Shown piece by piece: positions 18,213 to 26,730 of a stretch of DNA of 64,000 nucleotides; positions within the stretch are counted from its first letter, which is position 1, and every line of letters starts with the position of its first letter. The translations under genes were made by a program, and so were the position numbers. The DNA lies in assembly GCA_963771845.1 (NCBI GenBank), contig CAVYVC010000005.1, positions 62,001 to 126,000 of the forward strand, in the 5' to 3' direction. The notes under the pieces are model-generated. The model was not told the DNA's origin, did no database searches, and saw only the letters and a list, made by a program, of their open reading frames with translations. Origin of the DNA: VAZQ01 sp963771845 (lineage in GTDB: Bacteria > Pseudomonadota > Alphaproteobacteria > Rhizobiales > Xanthobacteraceae).

Positions 18213-19403
18213 TCACACAACCTCAAGCGCAGAGAAGACGTCCTCGCTGATATCGTCGGGGTGTTCGAGGCCGCATGACAGCCGCACGAGGCCATCGCTG
18301 ATACCGAGCTCAGCACGCGCCGCGGGCGTGAGCCGCTGGTGTGTTGTCGTTGCGGGATGGGTGATGAGACTCTTCGCATCACCCAGGTTGTTGCTGATGC
18401 GCACCAGCTTGAGCGCGTCCTGAAAACGGAACGCGGCAGCTTTGCCACCCTTGATCTCGAAGGCAAGGAGGGTTGAGCCTCCCGCCATTTGCCGTTGCGC
18501 AATCGGCGCTTGCGGATGGTCGGGCCGGCCAGGATAGATGAGGCGTCCAATCTTGGGGTGTTCGGCGAGCGAGACCGCAAGCGTCGCCGCCGTATCGGTC
18601 TGCTGGCGCACGCGCACCGCAAGTGTCTCCAGTCCCTTGAGCAGCACCCAGGCATTGAAGGGGGAAAGCGACGGACCGGTTTGGCGAATAAGGGTCTGAA
18701 TGTTGTCGGCGATGAATTTTTCCGATCCCAGGATCACGCCGCCGAGGCAGCGGCCCTGGCCGTCGATGTGCTTGGTGGCGGAATAGACGACGCAGTCCGC
18801 ACCCAGTTCGAGCGGCCTCTGGAACAGCGGCGTCGAGAACACATTATCCACAACAAGCGTCGCTCCCGCGCCGTGGGCTATCTCGGCGACGGCCTTGATG
18901 TCGATCACGTCGAGAGCGGGATTTGTCGGTGTTTCCAGGAAGAAAGTTTTTGTATTTGGACGCACTGCCTTGCGCCAGGCATCGAGATCGGTCCCATCGA
19001 CAAGGGTCGATGCGACGCCGTAGCGTGGCAAATGGTCCTGCACGACGTATAGGCAGGATCCAAATAGCGCCTTTGATGCCACCACGTGATCGCCGGCGCG
19101 CACCTGACCCATCAGCGCGGTGGTGACTGCGGCCATTCCGGTTGCTGTGGCGCGCGCGGCCTGCGCGCCCTCAAGCGCAGCCATGCGCTGCTCGAACATC
19201 GTGACGGTCGGATTGGAGAAGCGGGAATATTGATACCCCGGCTCTTCGTTCTTGAACCGCTTTTCCGCCCGCGCCGAACTGTCGTAGACGTAGCCCTGAG
19301 TTAGAAACAGCGCTTCGGCGGTTTCGCCGAAGGGCGATCGCAGAACGCCGGCGTGCACGAGATTGGTCTCGATGCGGTAGCTTCGCTTGCGGGACGCTGG
19401 CAT
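18213..19403 (-). CDS. metZ: O-succinylhomoserine sulfhydrylase
   Basis: 396-residue Cys/Met-metabolism PLP enzyme making homocysteine from O-succinylhomoserine and sulfide. The Schiff-base lysine is K211 in VYSATKHIDGQGR, and ETPTNPALDVIDI is a family block. The ATG at 19403 has a strong ribosome site (AAAGGAGAG); an in-frame codon 13 residues upstream falls in the terminator and is rejected. A SAM-II riboswitch and hairpins lie directly upstream, so expression should fall when S-adenosylmethionine is high. O-acetylhomoserine use cannot be excluded. Confidence 0.92.
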   Translation of the reverse strand: MPASRKRSYRIETNLVHAGVLRSPFGETAEALFLTQGYVYDSSARAEKRFKNEEPGYQYSRFSNPTVTMFEQRMAALEGAQAARATATGMAAVTTALMGQVRAGDHVVASKALFGSCLYVVQDHLPRYGVASTLVDGTDLDAWRKAVRPNTKTFFLETPTNPALDVIDIKAVAEIAHGAGATLVVDNVFSTPLFQRPLELGADCVVYSATKHIDGQGRCLGGVILGSEKFIADNIQTLIRQTGPSLSPFNAWVLLKGLETLAVRVRQQTDTAATLAVSLAEHPKIGRLIYPGRPDHPQAPIAQRQMAGGSTLLAFEIKGGKAAAFRFQDALKLVRISNNLGDAKSLITHPATTTHQRLTPAARAELGISDGLVRLSCGLEHPDDISEDVFSALEVV

Positions 19404-19422
19404 CAGGCTCTCCTTTGCCCAA

Positions 19423-19472
19423 CAAAAACCCGGCCGCAACAACTTGGCCGGGCGCCTTCGCGTCTCCCGGCC
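19423..19472 (-). terminator. Competing hairpins and intrinsic terminator in the metZ leader
   Basis: On the minus strand GGCCGGGAG (19472-19464) can pair with CCCGGCC (19452-19446). The same CCCGGCC can instead pair with GGCCGGG (19435-19429), which is followed by TTTTTG, making an intrinsic terminator. The two hairpins exclude each other. They begin at the riboswitch's last base, so ligand binding could choose between read-through and termination. Confidence 0.7.
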
Positions 19473-19530
19473 CTTTAGCGAGTTGTTTTACGTGGCTGCA
19501 AGCCGGCCGGCTCAAATGACCACGGGATAA
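19471..19530 (-). promoter_or_regulatory. SAM-II riboswitch
   Basis: The minus strand matches the metA/SAM-II motif. CCCGTGG (19526-19520) pairs with CCACG, GGTCATTTGAGCC follows, then GGCTTGCAGCCACGT, then AACAACTCGCTAAAGGG at the 3' side, forming the classic pseudoknot in which the ligand sits. It lies about 70 bases upstream of metZ, the usual regulon for this class in alphaproteobacteria. Confidence 0.92.
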
Positions 19531-19583
19531 GCTCCCTCTAGCGCGGACAACGACTTTCCGTCAAGCCGGTCATCGGCTACGTG

Positions 19584-20747
19584 ATGGGCACGCTTGGCCG
19601 AGGGATTTACGCAGTGGCGTCTCCCGTTGTCGCCGATCAAAATGGGATTCTTCCCGATCGCATGATCGCCTCTTTGGCGCAGGCAGGCGCCATTTTGTGC
19701 ACGCAAGAGCTTGAGTCCGAGCAGATCCAGCCCGCGAGCCTCGATCTGCGCCTCGGCGTCATTGCCTATCGCGTGCGCGCGAGCTTTCTGCCGGGCCCGC
19801 ATACGACTGTGGCGGAGCGGATCGACGAGCTCAAGCTGCACGAAATCCCGCTTGGCAACGGCGCCGTGCTCGAGACCAACTGCGTCTATATCGTGCCGCT
19901 CATCGAACGCCTTGCTTTGCCAAGCGACATCGCCGGTGCCGCCAACCCCAAGAGCTCGACCGGCCGGCTTGACGTCTTCACCCGCGTGATTGCCGATCGC
20001 ACGCGCGGTTTTGATCGCATCAAGGCCGGCTATCACGGCCCTCTTTATGCGGAAATCAGTCCGCGAACCTTCCCCATCCTGGTGCGCACGGGCTCGCGCT
20101 TGTCTCAACTGCGGTTTCGCCGGGGTCATGCGCTCCTTGATGCGCAGGCGCTGCAGGCGTTGCACGCACGCGAGCGTCTGGTCGATGACGATGAGGCCGA
20201 CGTTAGCGAGGGGATTGCGGTCAGTGTGGATCTTTCAGCCACGCTCCGTTCGCGAGTGAACGGTGAAAACAGTGACGCAATCGTCGGATTTCGTGCCAAG
20301 CACCATACCGGCCTCATCGATATCGAGCGCCGCGCCGGCTACGACGTTGCTGAATTCTGGGAGCCGATCCGTGCGCGCAAAGACCGGAGCCTGATTCTGG
20401 ACCCAGACGAGTTCTACATCCTCGCCTCGAAAGAAGCGGTGCAGGTGCCGCCGCATTACGCCGCCGAGATGGTCCCGTTCGATCCGCTGGTCGGCGAGTT
20501 CCGCGTGCACTATGCCGGCTTCTTCGATCCCGGTTTCGGCCATGCCGGAGCCGGCGGGCGCGGCGCTCGCGCCGTCCTCGAAGTGCGCTCGCGCGAAGTG
20601 CCGTTCATCCTCGAACATGGGCAAATCGTCGGACGCCTGATCTACGAGAAGATGCTGGAGCTGCCCAGCTCGCTTTACGGCGATCGGATCGGCTCCAACT
20701 ATCAGGCCCAGGGGCTCAAGCTCTCCAAACATTTCCGTCCGCAGTGA
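19584..20747 (+). CDS. dcd: Long-form dCTP deaminase (2'-deoxycytidine 5'-triphosphate deaminase)
   Basis: About 387 residues, roughly twice the bacterial Dcd length, as in the alphaproteobacterial form with two Dcd-like halves. ESEQIQPASLDLRLG and PKSSTGRLDVFTR mark the first nucleotide-binding half; GGRGARAVLEVRSREVPF and HGQIVGRLIYEKM mark the second. It supplies dUTP for thymidylate synthesis. The ATG at 19584 is preferred; the GTG just before it is also in frame. It diverges from metZ, its start only about 55 bases from the riboswitch 5' end. Confidence 0.9.
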   Translation: MGTLGRGIYAVASPVVADQNGILPDRMIASLAQAGAILCTQELESEQIQPASLDLRLGVIAYRVRASFLPGPHTTVAERIDELKLHEIPLGNGAVLETNCVYIVPLIERLALPSDIAGAANPKSSTGRLDVFTRVIADRTRGFDRIKAGYHGPLYAEISPRTFPILVRTGSRLSQLRFRRGHALLDAQALQALHARERLVDDDEADVSEGIAVSVDLSATLRSRVNGENSDAIVGFRAKHHTGLIDIERRAGYDVAEFWEPIRARKDRSLILDPDEFYILASKEAVQVPPHYAAEMVPFDPLVGEFRVHYAGFFDPGFGHAGAGGRGARAVLEVRSREVPFILEHGQIVGRLIYEKMLELPSSLYGDRIGSNYQAQGLKLSKHFRPQ

Positions 20748-20779
20748 TATTTGAGAGCGTCACCCGCGGGCTTGACCAC

Positions 20780-20843
20780 GCAAGTCGACTTTAGTCGACT
20801 TGCTCGCCCAATGTGCCCGAACTCGGGTATACCCGAGTTCGGG
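20780..20843. repeat. Two perfect palindromes between convergent genes
   Basis: Bases 20780-20803 have 11-base arms (GCAAGTCGACT / AGTCGACTTGC) around TT. Bases 20816-20843 are a 28-base perfect palindrome with arms CCCGAACTCGGGTA. No T tract follows either. Just beyond, at about 20890-20920, GGATTGCCGGGTCGAGCC resembles the dispersed repeat of Hyphomicrobiales genomes. Likely a REP-like cluster, perhaps acting as a bidirectional stop between dcd and the ThDP enzyme. Confidence 0.75.
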
Positions 20844-20944
20844 TGGTCCATCTCCTTCGAGATAAAGTCTCTTTGCGAAGCGAGATGGATTGCCGGGTCG
20901 AGCCCGGCAATGACGGAACTAAGCGAACAAGACCGGAAGCAGTC

Positions 20945-22753
20945 CTAAAATTGCGTCGCCAATTGATGTCTTCCGCCGAAGGCGGGCTGACTCTGACCAA
21001 GCCCGGGAAGCTCCCATACGCCGGAGCCGCCGGGGTTCTTGTCAGCAGCAATGTTGGCGTTGATGAGAGTGGGGCGTCGTGCCGCAATGGCCGCGCGCAG
21101 CGCTTCGGAAAGATCCCCGGCGCGCTCGACACTCACCCCGTCGATGCCGGCGGAACGCGCCATCGCAGCGAAATCCGGATTGTAGGGGGCGCCGGTCTGC
21201 GGGTGACGAAAGTCGGTGGCAAGCTCGCGGCCGCCGAGATAGCCGCGCTGGAGGCCACGGATGGAAGCATAGGAATAGTTGTTCCACACCACCCAGACGA
21301 CCGGCAGATTGTATTCGACCGCAGTCCCGAGCACGCTCGCATGCATGAAGAACGCGCCATCTCCGCACACCGATACGCACGGCCGCTCGGGCGCAGCAAA
21401 TTGCGCTCCGAGGACGCCTGCGACCCCAAACCCCATCGGGCCAAACCCCATGGAGCCGATCAAAGAATTCGGCCGTTTCGGCTGGCAGAACTGAATGAGC
21501 CAATTGTGGTGCACGCCGATGTCACTCACCAGAATGGCATCATCGGGCAAAGCCTTGTCGATCTCATGCGCGGCGCGTTGGGGATGAATGGGCGTGCTGT
21601 CCGCGATGAAGCCAGGCGCGATAAAGGCATTCCATTGCTTGCGATATCCCGCGATGGTCTCGATCCACCTTGCGCGGGAAGCGGCGGCCTCGCTCACTCC
21701 ATCGCGCGCATCCAGCTCTGCCAGGAGCTGGCGCAGGAACGTGCGCACGTCGGCCATCAGGCCGAGCGCAACCGGGTAATTGCGTGCGATCTCGTCGGGA
21801 TCGATGTCCACGTGAATGAGCTTGGTGGGTGGGATGGTGAACGAGTAGCCCGGCAACCAGGAGCTCGACGTGCGGTCGTCGAAGCGCACGCCGAGCGCGA
21901 GCAGGACATCTGACGTGCGTGCCGCGTGATTGGCCTGATAGGGTCCGTTGCGCGCAACGAGACCGAGCGCGAGCGGATGGCGGGAATCGATTGCGCCGGT
22001 GCCGCTTGCCGACCAGGCGATGGGGATATGCAGCCGCTCGGCGAGGCGCACGAGCTCGTCGACTGCGCCACCGTATTTGACACCTTGGCCAACAAGAATG
22101 ACGGGGCGCTCGGCTGCGAGAAGCATGCCGGCGGCCTTTTTCACGCCGTCAGGATCGGCGCCGCAGCGGCAGGATATGGCAGCATTCCAGTCTTCCGGCT
22201 TGGGGGTTTCCTCGGCCGCGGCCTCCTTGAAGATATCGAACGGCACATCGAGCACCACCGGGCCCGGGCGACCGGTCACCATTGTTTTCCAGGCCTGCCT
22301 GATCGCGAGCGGCACCATATCGCCGCGCGTGGGCTGGAACACGCGCTTGCAGCAGGCGCGCACGGTTGAGGGATAGTCCGCCTGGTAGTGCCGATAGAGC
22401 TCCTGAAACGCCCCCCGATTGAACTGGCTGGTCGGCACGTTCCCCGTCACCGCCAGGAATGGCACGGAATCAAGATATGAATTCGCAAGGGCAATAGGCA
22501 GGTTCGCCGAGCCCGGGCCACACGATGTGAAGGTCGCACTCGGTCTTCCCGCTACGCGGTAATACACGTCGGCCATGAAACCTGCGACTGTCTCGTGATG
22601 GACGGAAATCGTCTTGATGTCATCGGAACGCTCGTAGAGCGCGTCAATGAAGCTGATATTGCCGTGCCCACAAAGCCCGAAGACGTAAGGCACTTTTTCG
22701 CGCACCAGGTAATCGACGATCACCTGGCCGCCATCGAGCATGTTCTTCGACAT
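20945..22753 (-). CDS. Thiamine diphosphate-dependent enzyme, acetolactate-synthase-like
   Basis: 602 residues with the three-domain layout of the IlvB/benzoylformate decarboxylase superfamily. E54 (SVHHETVAGFMAD) is the glutamate that activates ThDP. The cofactor motif runs from G464-D465-G466 to N491-N492. The central domain (about 195-340) would bind FAD or a nucleotide in relatives. Substrate is unclear: acetolactate synthase, oxalyl-CoA decarboxylase or a sulfo-/phosphonopyruvate-type decarboxylase are possible. No small regulatory subunit adjoins it, which argues against the main biosynthetic IlvB. Monocistronic by layout. Confidence 0.8.
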   Translation of the reverse strand: MSKNMLDGGQVIVDYLVREKVPYVFGLCGHGNISFIDALYERSDDIKTISVHHETVAGFMADVYYRVAGRPSATFTSCGPGSANLPIALANSYLDSVPFLAVTGNVPTSQFNRGAFQELYRHYQADYPSTVRACCKRVFQPTRGDMVPLAIRQAWKTMVTGRPGPVVLDVPFDIFKEAAAEETPKPEDWNAAISCRCGADPDGVKKAAGMLLAAERPVILVGQGVKYGGAVDELVRLAERLHIPIAWSASGTGAIDSRHPLALGLVARNGPYQANHAARTSDVLLALGVRFDDRTSSSWLPGYSFTIPPTKLIHVDIDPDEIARNYPVALGLMADVRTFLRQLLAELDARDGVSEAAASRARWIETIAGYRKQWNAFIAPGFIADSTPIHPQRAAHEIDKALPDDAILVSDIGVHHNWLIQFCQPKRPNSLIGSMGFGPMGFGVAGVLGAQFAAPERPCVSVCGDGAFFMHASVLGTAVEYNLPVVWVVWNNYSYASIRGLQRGYLGGRELATDFRHPQTGAPYNPDFAAMARSAGIDGVSVERAGDLSEALRAAIAARRPTLINANIAADKNPGGSGVWELPGLGQSQPAFGGRHQLATQF

Positions 22754-22977
22754 TTGATTTTCCTTCGATTCGCCCAGGAATGATCGCCCGGGAAAAGCAT
22801 GCGCTTTTTACCAGGGCCTGTTTGGAAAATCTCGCGGCGCGCGGGATCTCAGGCAGTTCTGTGCCGCTGATCAAGACGTGAGCGGCGCGCCCCTGATCAC
22901 CGACTTATAACAGGCGCAGTGATTTAATGGATTGCCAATTCGCTCGCTACGCTCGGTAGCGGAATGACGCCCGCGTG

Positions 22978-23193
22978 CTACGAGGCGGAAGGGCTGGAGC
23001 AATAGCGCACGGCGCGCTCTTGCCTTATGACTGCGACCAGCATCGTGACGCCGCCGATGAAGCCGGCCATCAGGCCCACGACGATTTCCCGATCGTCGAG
23101 ATCAAGGGCGTTTGCGACCACGAAAAAGCCGAACAGGTAAAAGGCCACGCCCATGACAATACGCACGGCGTGATTCTGCAACTGCAGCAGCAT
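22978..23193 (-). CDS. Small two-helix membrane protein
   Basis: 71 residues with two hydrophobic segments (about 10-29 and 37-56) joined by the acidic loop ALDLDDREI. The ATG at 23193 has a good ribosome site (AGGAG, seven bases upstream). No family recognised. Isolated between the ThDP enzyme and a diguanylate cyclase. Confidence 0.6.
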   Translation of the reverse strand: MLLQLQNHAVRIVMGVAFYLFGFFVVANALDLDDREIVVGLMAGFIGGVTMLVAVIRQERAVRYCSSPSAS

Positions 23194-23281
23194 ACGTTGC
23201 TCCTAGTAGTATGCAACCAATGATATTGGCGATCTGTTAATCTCCTGTTACGCCAACGCATAAAAAGCCGCCGCCTGACAT

Positions 23282-23308
23282 AAGCTGGCGTGAAGCTCAC
23301 GCCAGCTT
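23282..23308. repeat. Perfect 12-base-arm hairpin
   Basis: AAGCTGGCGTGA and its exact complement flank a 3-base loop. There is no T tract on either side, so it is probably not a simple terminator. It sits upstream of both the small membrane gene and the diguanylate cyclase. Confidence 0.65.
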
Positions 23309-23480
23309 GAACTGCTGAAACCGTTGGCGCAACACCGGGGCACAACCGATTGACCTCTGTCGCGCTCGACCAGGGACGGCGTACGATTTTTATCGGGCAA
23401 AGAATGAATTCTATGGATTGACTGAAGGGCTTTTTAAACCGGCCGGGCTAGTAATGCAGAGCAGGTTGGGGGATCAAGAC

Positions 23481-24455
23481 ATGTCGGGTGGGAGCGGCGC
23501 GCCGGCAGGGGCAGCCGGGAGAAGAGAACTCGCGCTCAGCATTCGAGCGCGTCTTTTAATATTGGCGTTGATCCCGATCGTGCCGCTGGTATTTGCGGTG
23601 CAGGCGGAAATGCTCACCGGCTCGACGGCATTCGGGATTCTCGTTGCGATCGTGCTGCTTGGCATCTGGTGCGGCGGCGAGAAACTGTTTGTTGAGCCCA
23701 TAGGCTCGCTGACCCGGATGGCACAGCGCCTGGCCAACGGTGAATTCAGCGCGCGCGCAAACGAGCTTTCCTGGACTGGTGAGTTCATGCCGCTCGCGGC
23801 GGCGCTTGAAGATATGGCGGGACGCATTGCCGGCCGGGAGCAGCAACTGCGTGAAAGCAACCTCCAGCTAAGAGAGCTCGCGTATCAGGACGCTCTGACA
23901 GGAATCCCGAACCGGCGTGCTTTCAACGCGCAACTTGCCGCCGCATGGGATCTCGCCCGCGAGTTGGCCGAGCCAGTCGCGGTTCTGATCGTCGACGTCG
24001 ATTATTTCAAGCGGTTCAACGATCGCTATGGTCATGTTCAAGGCGATGACTGCTTGAAGAAGATCAGCGAGCTCCTAATCGGGGCAACGCGATCTCAGGT
24101 GGACACGTGGGCAACGCCGCCGTCCTTTCGAAAATACGCCGCTCGCGTCTCCGATTTCACGGCGCGGTATGGTGGGGAAGAATTTGCAGTTCTCTTGCGG
24201 CGGGCCGACCTCGAGACCGCTTGCAAAGTGGCCGAGCGCCTGCGCGAGCGGATAGAAAAGCTCAAGATTACGCATGAGAATTCGCCCCGCGGCCTGATAA
24301 CCATCAGCGTCGGCGCGGCTTCAGCCTTGCCCGCCGCAGGCGAGAGCGCGCAGGAGCTTCTCCAGTGGGCGGATGATGCGCTCTACGAGGCCAAGCGACG
24401 TGGGCGCAACGCGGTGGTGGCGAATTCGAAGCCGCTGTTGGCCGAGGCGTCATAG
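23481..24455 (+). CDS. Membrane-bound diguanylate cyclase (HAMP-like linker plus GGDEF domain)
   Basis: 324 residues. Two hydrophobic segments (about 22-42 and 50-68), a HAMP-like linker (about 70-120), then a GGDEF domain with the active site GGEEF at 231-235. RVSD at 222-225 lies five residues before it, matching the RxxD inhibitory site that binds c-di-GMP, so feedback control is likely. There is an insertion of about 15 residues before the I-site. I chose ATG 23481 because GGGGGATC lies just upstream; ATG 23454 and TTG 23418 are in-frame alternatives. No periplasmic sensor domain of useful size is present. Confidence 0.87.
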   Translation: MSGGSGAPAGAAGRRELALSIRARLLILALIPIVPLVFAVQAEMLTGSTAFGILVAIVLLGIWCGGEKLFVEPIGSLTRMAQRLANGEFSARANELSWTGEFMPLAAALEDMAGRIAGREQQLRESNLQLRELAYQDALTGIPNRRAFNAQLAAAWDLARELAEPVAVLIVDVDYFKRFNDRYGHVQGDDCLKKISELLIGATRSQVDTWATPPSFRKYAARVSDFTARYGGEEFAVLLRRADLETACKVAERLRERIEKLKITHENSPRGLITISVGAASALPAAGESAQELLQWADDALYEAKRRGRNAVVANSKPLLAEAS

Positions 24456-24564
24456 CGATCCGGCGAAGGTGTAGACCGGGTTGAGCGCAGCGAAACCCTG
24501 GAGCGCGCTCACCGCCATGCTTGCCCCGGATTTCGCTTTGCTCAATCCAGGCTACTGTCGAGAC

Positions 24565-24592
24565 GAAAAAAGGGCCGGCGCAAGCCGGCCCC
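24565..24592 (-). terminator. Intrinsic terminator after the small lipoprotein gene
   Basis: On the minus strand GGGCCGGC, TTGC and GCCGGCCC form a tight hairpin followed by TTTTTT. It lies 18 bases past the lipoprotein stop. Confidence 0.85.
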
Positions 24593-24609
24593 TTGAGCAT
24601 GATCCCGGA

Positions 24610-24717
24610 TCAGCCCTTGGTCACGACCGGAGGCGCTTTGCCCTTGCCCATTCCGGCGCAGCCCGCAACGCTCACCGCCACTATTGTGGCAATCAGCGCA
24701 AAGAGAACCTTTTTCAT
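24610..24717 (-). CDS. 35-residue lipoprotein
   Basis: A very short gene with all the marks of a real one: a strong ribosome site (AGAGGGGG, six bases before ATG), a signal sequence MKKVLFALIATIVAV, a lipobox VAGC with the lipidated Cys at position 20, and a 15-residue mature tail (GMGKGKAPPVVTKG after CA). An intrinsic terminator follows at once. Resembles entericidin-sized envelope lipoproteins; function unknown. It is the kind of gene usually missed by length cut-offs. Confidence 0.8.
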   Translation of the reverse strand: MKKVLFALIATIVAVSVAGCAGMGKGKAPPVVTKG

Positions 24718-24831
24718 AGTAACCCCCTCTGTTACGGGTAGTAGAGGAGCATTGCACCACGATCCTTGCGGCTGCTCTAGTGTTGAAAAGCCACAGCGCG
24801 TCTCAAAGTGGGATTAGTCCCGTCCCCGCAG

Positions 24832-25692
24832 TCAAGCCGCGCGCTGCGAGGCTTGCAGAAACCGCTGCACCAAGCGCGGGGGCAGCCATTTGCCCATGGT
24901 TGCAACGAGCGCATTTGAGAGTTTCGGGACCACCAGCCGCTGTCCGGTTTTGAAGCCCAACCACGCGCTCACGGCGGTGTCGGTTGCACTCGACTGCGGC
25001 AGCAAAGCCAGGCCTTGCTTGCCCGCCCAGTGCTCAAAGGATTCCGTAATCAGGCCCGCCGCCACACAGGTGACGGTTATGCCGGTGCTCGCCAGCTCGC
25101 GTGCAAGCGCGGCCGAAAACGCATTCACGTAAGCTTTTGACGCGTAGTAGACAGCAAGTTCAGGGCAGACCGGAAAAGGGGCGATCGAGCCAACGTTGAG
25201 AACGCCGCCGCGCTTGCGCGCGACCATGGCGGGGACGAAGCCGAGGGTGAGCTGCGTGAGCGCACGAACGTTGAGATTGACGACGTCGATCTGCCTGCGG
25301 GGGGAAATTTTGCTCAAGGGGCCGACTGTCGCGGTGGCCGCACTGTTGACGAGCACATCGCAGTAGAGGCCGCGCTGGTCGAGTGCGCTGTGCAGGCGCT
25401 CGAGTGCGTCAGGAGCCGTCACGTCGATCTCGACCGCGGCCGCCGGCACGCCGTAATGCTCAAACTCGGCGGCGCTGAGATCGCGGCCGGGGTCGTCGAC
25501 GAGGACAAGGGAGCTGCCGTCGAGCGCCGCAAGCCGCGTAAGCTCGCGTCCAAGGATCGAGCCCGCGCCGGTAATGAGGATGGCGGGCCGGGGCTCTAGA
25601 GCGGGATGATTTTTCCTCGAATCGTCATCCCGCTCTATCTCTTTGTTGAGCATATCCTTTTTCGCAAACCGGTTCCCACTTTTGCGGGACAT
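24832..25692 (-). CDS. Short-chain dehydrogenase/reductase
   Basis: SDR fold. The cofactor loop TGAGSILG, NSAATATVG (in place of the usual NNAG) and the catalytic YYASK with an upstream Ser in NVGSIAPFP are visible. Substrate unknown. The domain begins at about residue 37 (RPAILITG). There is no ATG close to it: the nearest starts are 25653 (MLNKEIER) and 25692, both within a dispersed palindromic repeat. The first 20-35 residues therefore appear to be repeat-encoded, or a non-ATG start is used. Confidence 0.75.
   Translation of the reverse strand: MSRKSGNRFAKKDMLNKEIERDDDSRKNHPALEPRPAILITGAGSILGRELTRLAALDGSSLVLVDDPGRDLSAAEFEHYGVPAAAVEIDVTAPDALERLHSALDQRGLYCDVLVNSAATATVGPLSKISPRRQIDVVNLNVRALTQLTLGFVPAMVARKRGGVLNVGSIAPFPVCPELAVYYASKAYVNAFSAALARELASTGITVTCVAAGLITESFEHWAGKQGLALLPQSSATDTAVSAWLGFKTGQRLVVPKLSNALVATMGKWLPPRLVQRFLQASQRAA
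25595..25690. repeat. Dispersed palindromic repeat covering the SDR start
   Basis: Bases 25595-25637 form an inverted repeat (TAGAGCGGGATGA and its complement) around an AT-rich middle. Next to it, GAGCATATCC and AACCGGTTCCCAC (about 25649-25680) resemble a common intergenic repeat of Bradyrhizobium-like genomes. It lies between the SDR domain and the neighbouring lipoprotein gene and contributes the apparent SDR start codon. Confidence 0.6.
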
Positions 25693-25695
25693 GCG

Positions 25696-25999
25696 CTAGC
25701 GGCACTGAAATCCGACGGTACCGCCGCCACCGTCCGAGGGGAGTCATCGCGGTGATGGCTGCCTTCTTGCCGTACTCGAGGCAATGCGCCTTGGCGGCTT
25801 CGCCCGCCGCCCCAATCCCCCCTTCGGCATAGGGAACTTTGCCGCCCTGCTCGTTTCCGGTCACGCTCCCAGCGCTCCCCATCGAGCCCGCGCAGCCGGC
25901 AAGCCCGGCAGCGAGCATGCCTGCGACAAGCAGTGGGGCAATCTGCGAAGCAGCAGCGCGACCGCAAGGCGTTTGGAACCGAAAAAAGACGCTCGTCAT
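25696..25999 (-). CDS. Small lipoprotein with a frameshift near its end
   Basis: The start MTSVFFRFQTPCG leads to a hydrophobic segment and lipobox LAGC. The mature part (AGSMGSAG, then AKAHCLEYGKKAAITAM) looks like a small Rhizobiales envelope lipoprotein. The open frame then runs on into the repeat. One base away, GGGGTVGFQCR followed by TAG (25698-25696) gives a more natural ending. I infer a one-base insertion at about 25735-25742, from decay or error in a GC-rich tract. Unshifted, the frame would end at 25625. Confidence 0.6.
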
Positions 26000-26143
26000 A
26001 GGTCCCCTTATCCTGACCGGCACCCCCCCAACCCGCCGGGTCGCATACATTGGGCGCCGCATCGAGGCAATCCCGCGAGCACATCCCGCGAGCAGAGCCC
26101 CAAGGCCTCCCCCGGCAACATGCGGGGGGAGGAGGGTAGGAGC

Positions 26144-26485
26144 TTAAGCGGCGCAGGCGCGCACGGTCGAGAGCACGTGCTCGCTCGGATAGGCCCCCGC
26201 CGACCAGTCAAGCCGCGTCTGCCTGCCGCCTTCATCGCTAACGAGCGAAAGCTCCCAGCGCTCGAACAGGCTTACCACGCCCGAGAGGCGAACGAGGCCT
26301 TGTTGGTCGGTCCTGGAAATTCCGGTCTGCCGGCGCGCCAAATGATCGTAGGCGCAGGCGGCAATGGTCCGGTAATTGCCGTCGAGGTTATCGAGCGGCA
26401 CGGGGTCGAAGAACAGGAACTGGGCGGGGCTCGCTGAGCTCGCGAGCACGAGGCAGAGGAAGAGCATGAAGGAAAAGGATTTCAT
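26144..26485 (-). CDS. Small exported protein of unknown function
   Basis: 113 residues. A classic Sec signal (MKSFSFMLFLCLVLASSASPA, cleavage about residue 21) precedes a mature domain with two Cys residues (about 44 and 111) that could form a disulfide. No family recognised. Same strand as the frameshifted lipoprotein, 144 bases upstream of it. Confidence 0.6.
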   Translation of the reverse strand: MKSFSFMLFLCLVLASSASPAQFLFFDPVPLDNLDGNYRTIAACAYDHLARRQTGISRTDQQGLVRLSGVVSLFERWELSLVSDEGGRQTRLDWSAGAYPSEHVLSTVRACAA

Positions 26486-26730
26486 GGCTGCCGGTCATTA
26501 GCGCGAATATGCGGCGACAATTGGTAAGCTGGTTTGCGCAAGGGTGAGCAGGGCAGAGCAGGCGGCTTTCGAGGCCTCGTTTTTCGTTTGTTCCCTGGGC
26601 GGCAAAAAATGCGAGCGGTCAAATTGACCGGCCTGCAAATGGCTGCGCATAATCATGGGCAGAGGCGGGCGTCACGCGGTCCGGCGACGGGCGGTCCGAT
26701 CAGCAGCGGGAAAAACGGGGAGGGAAATCA

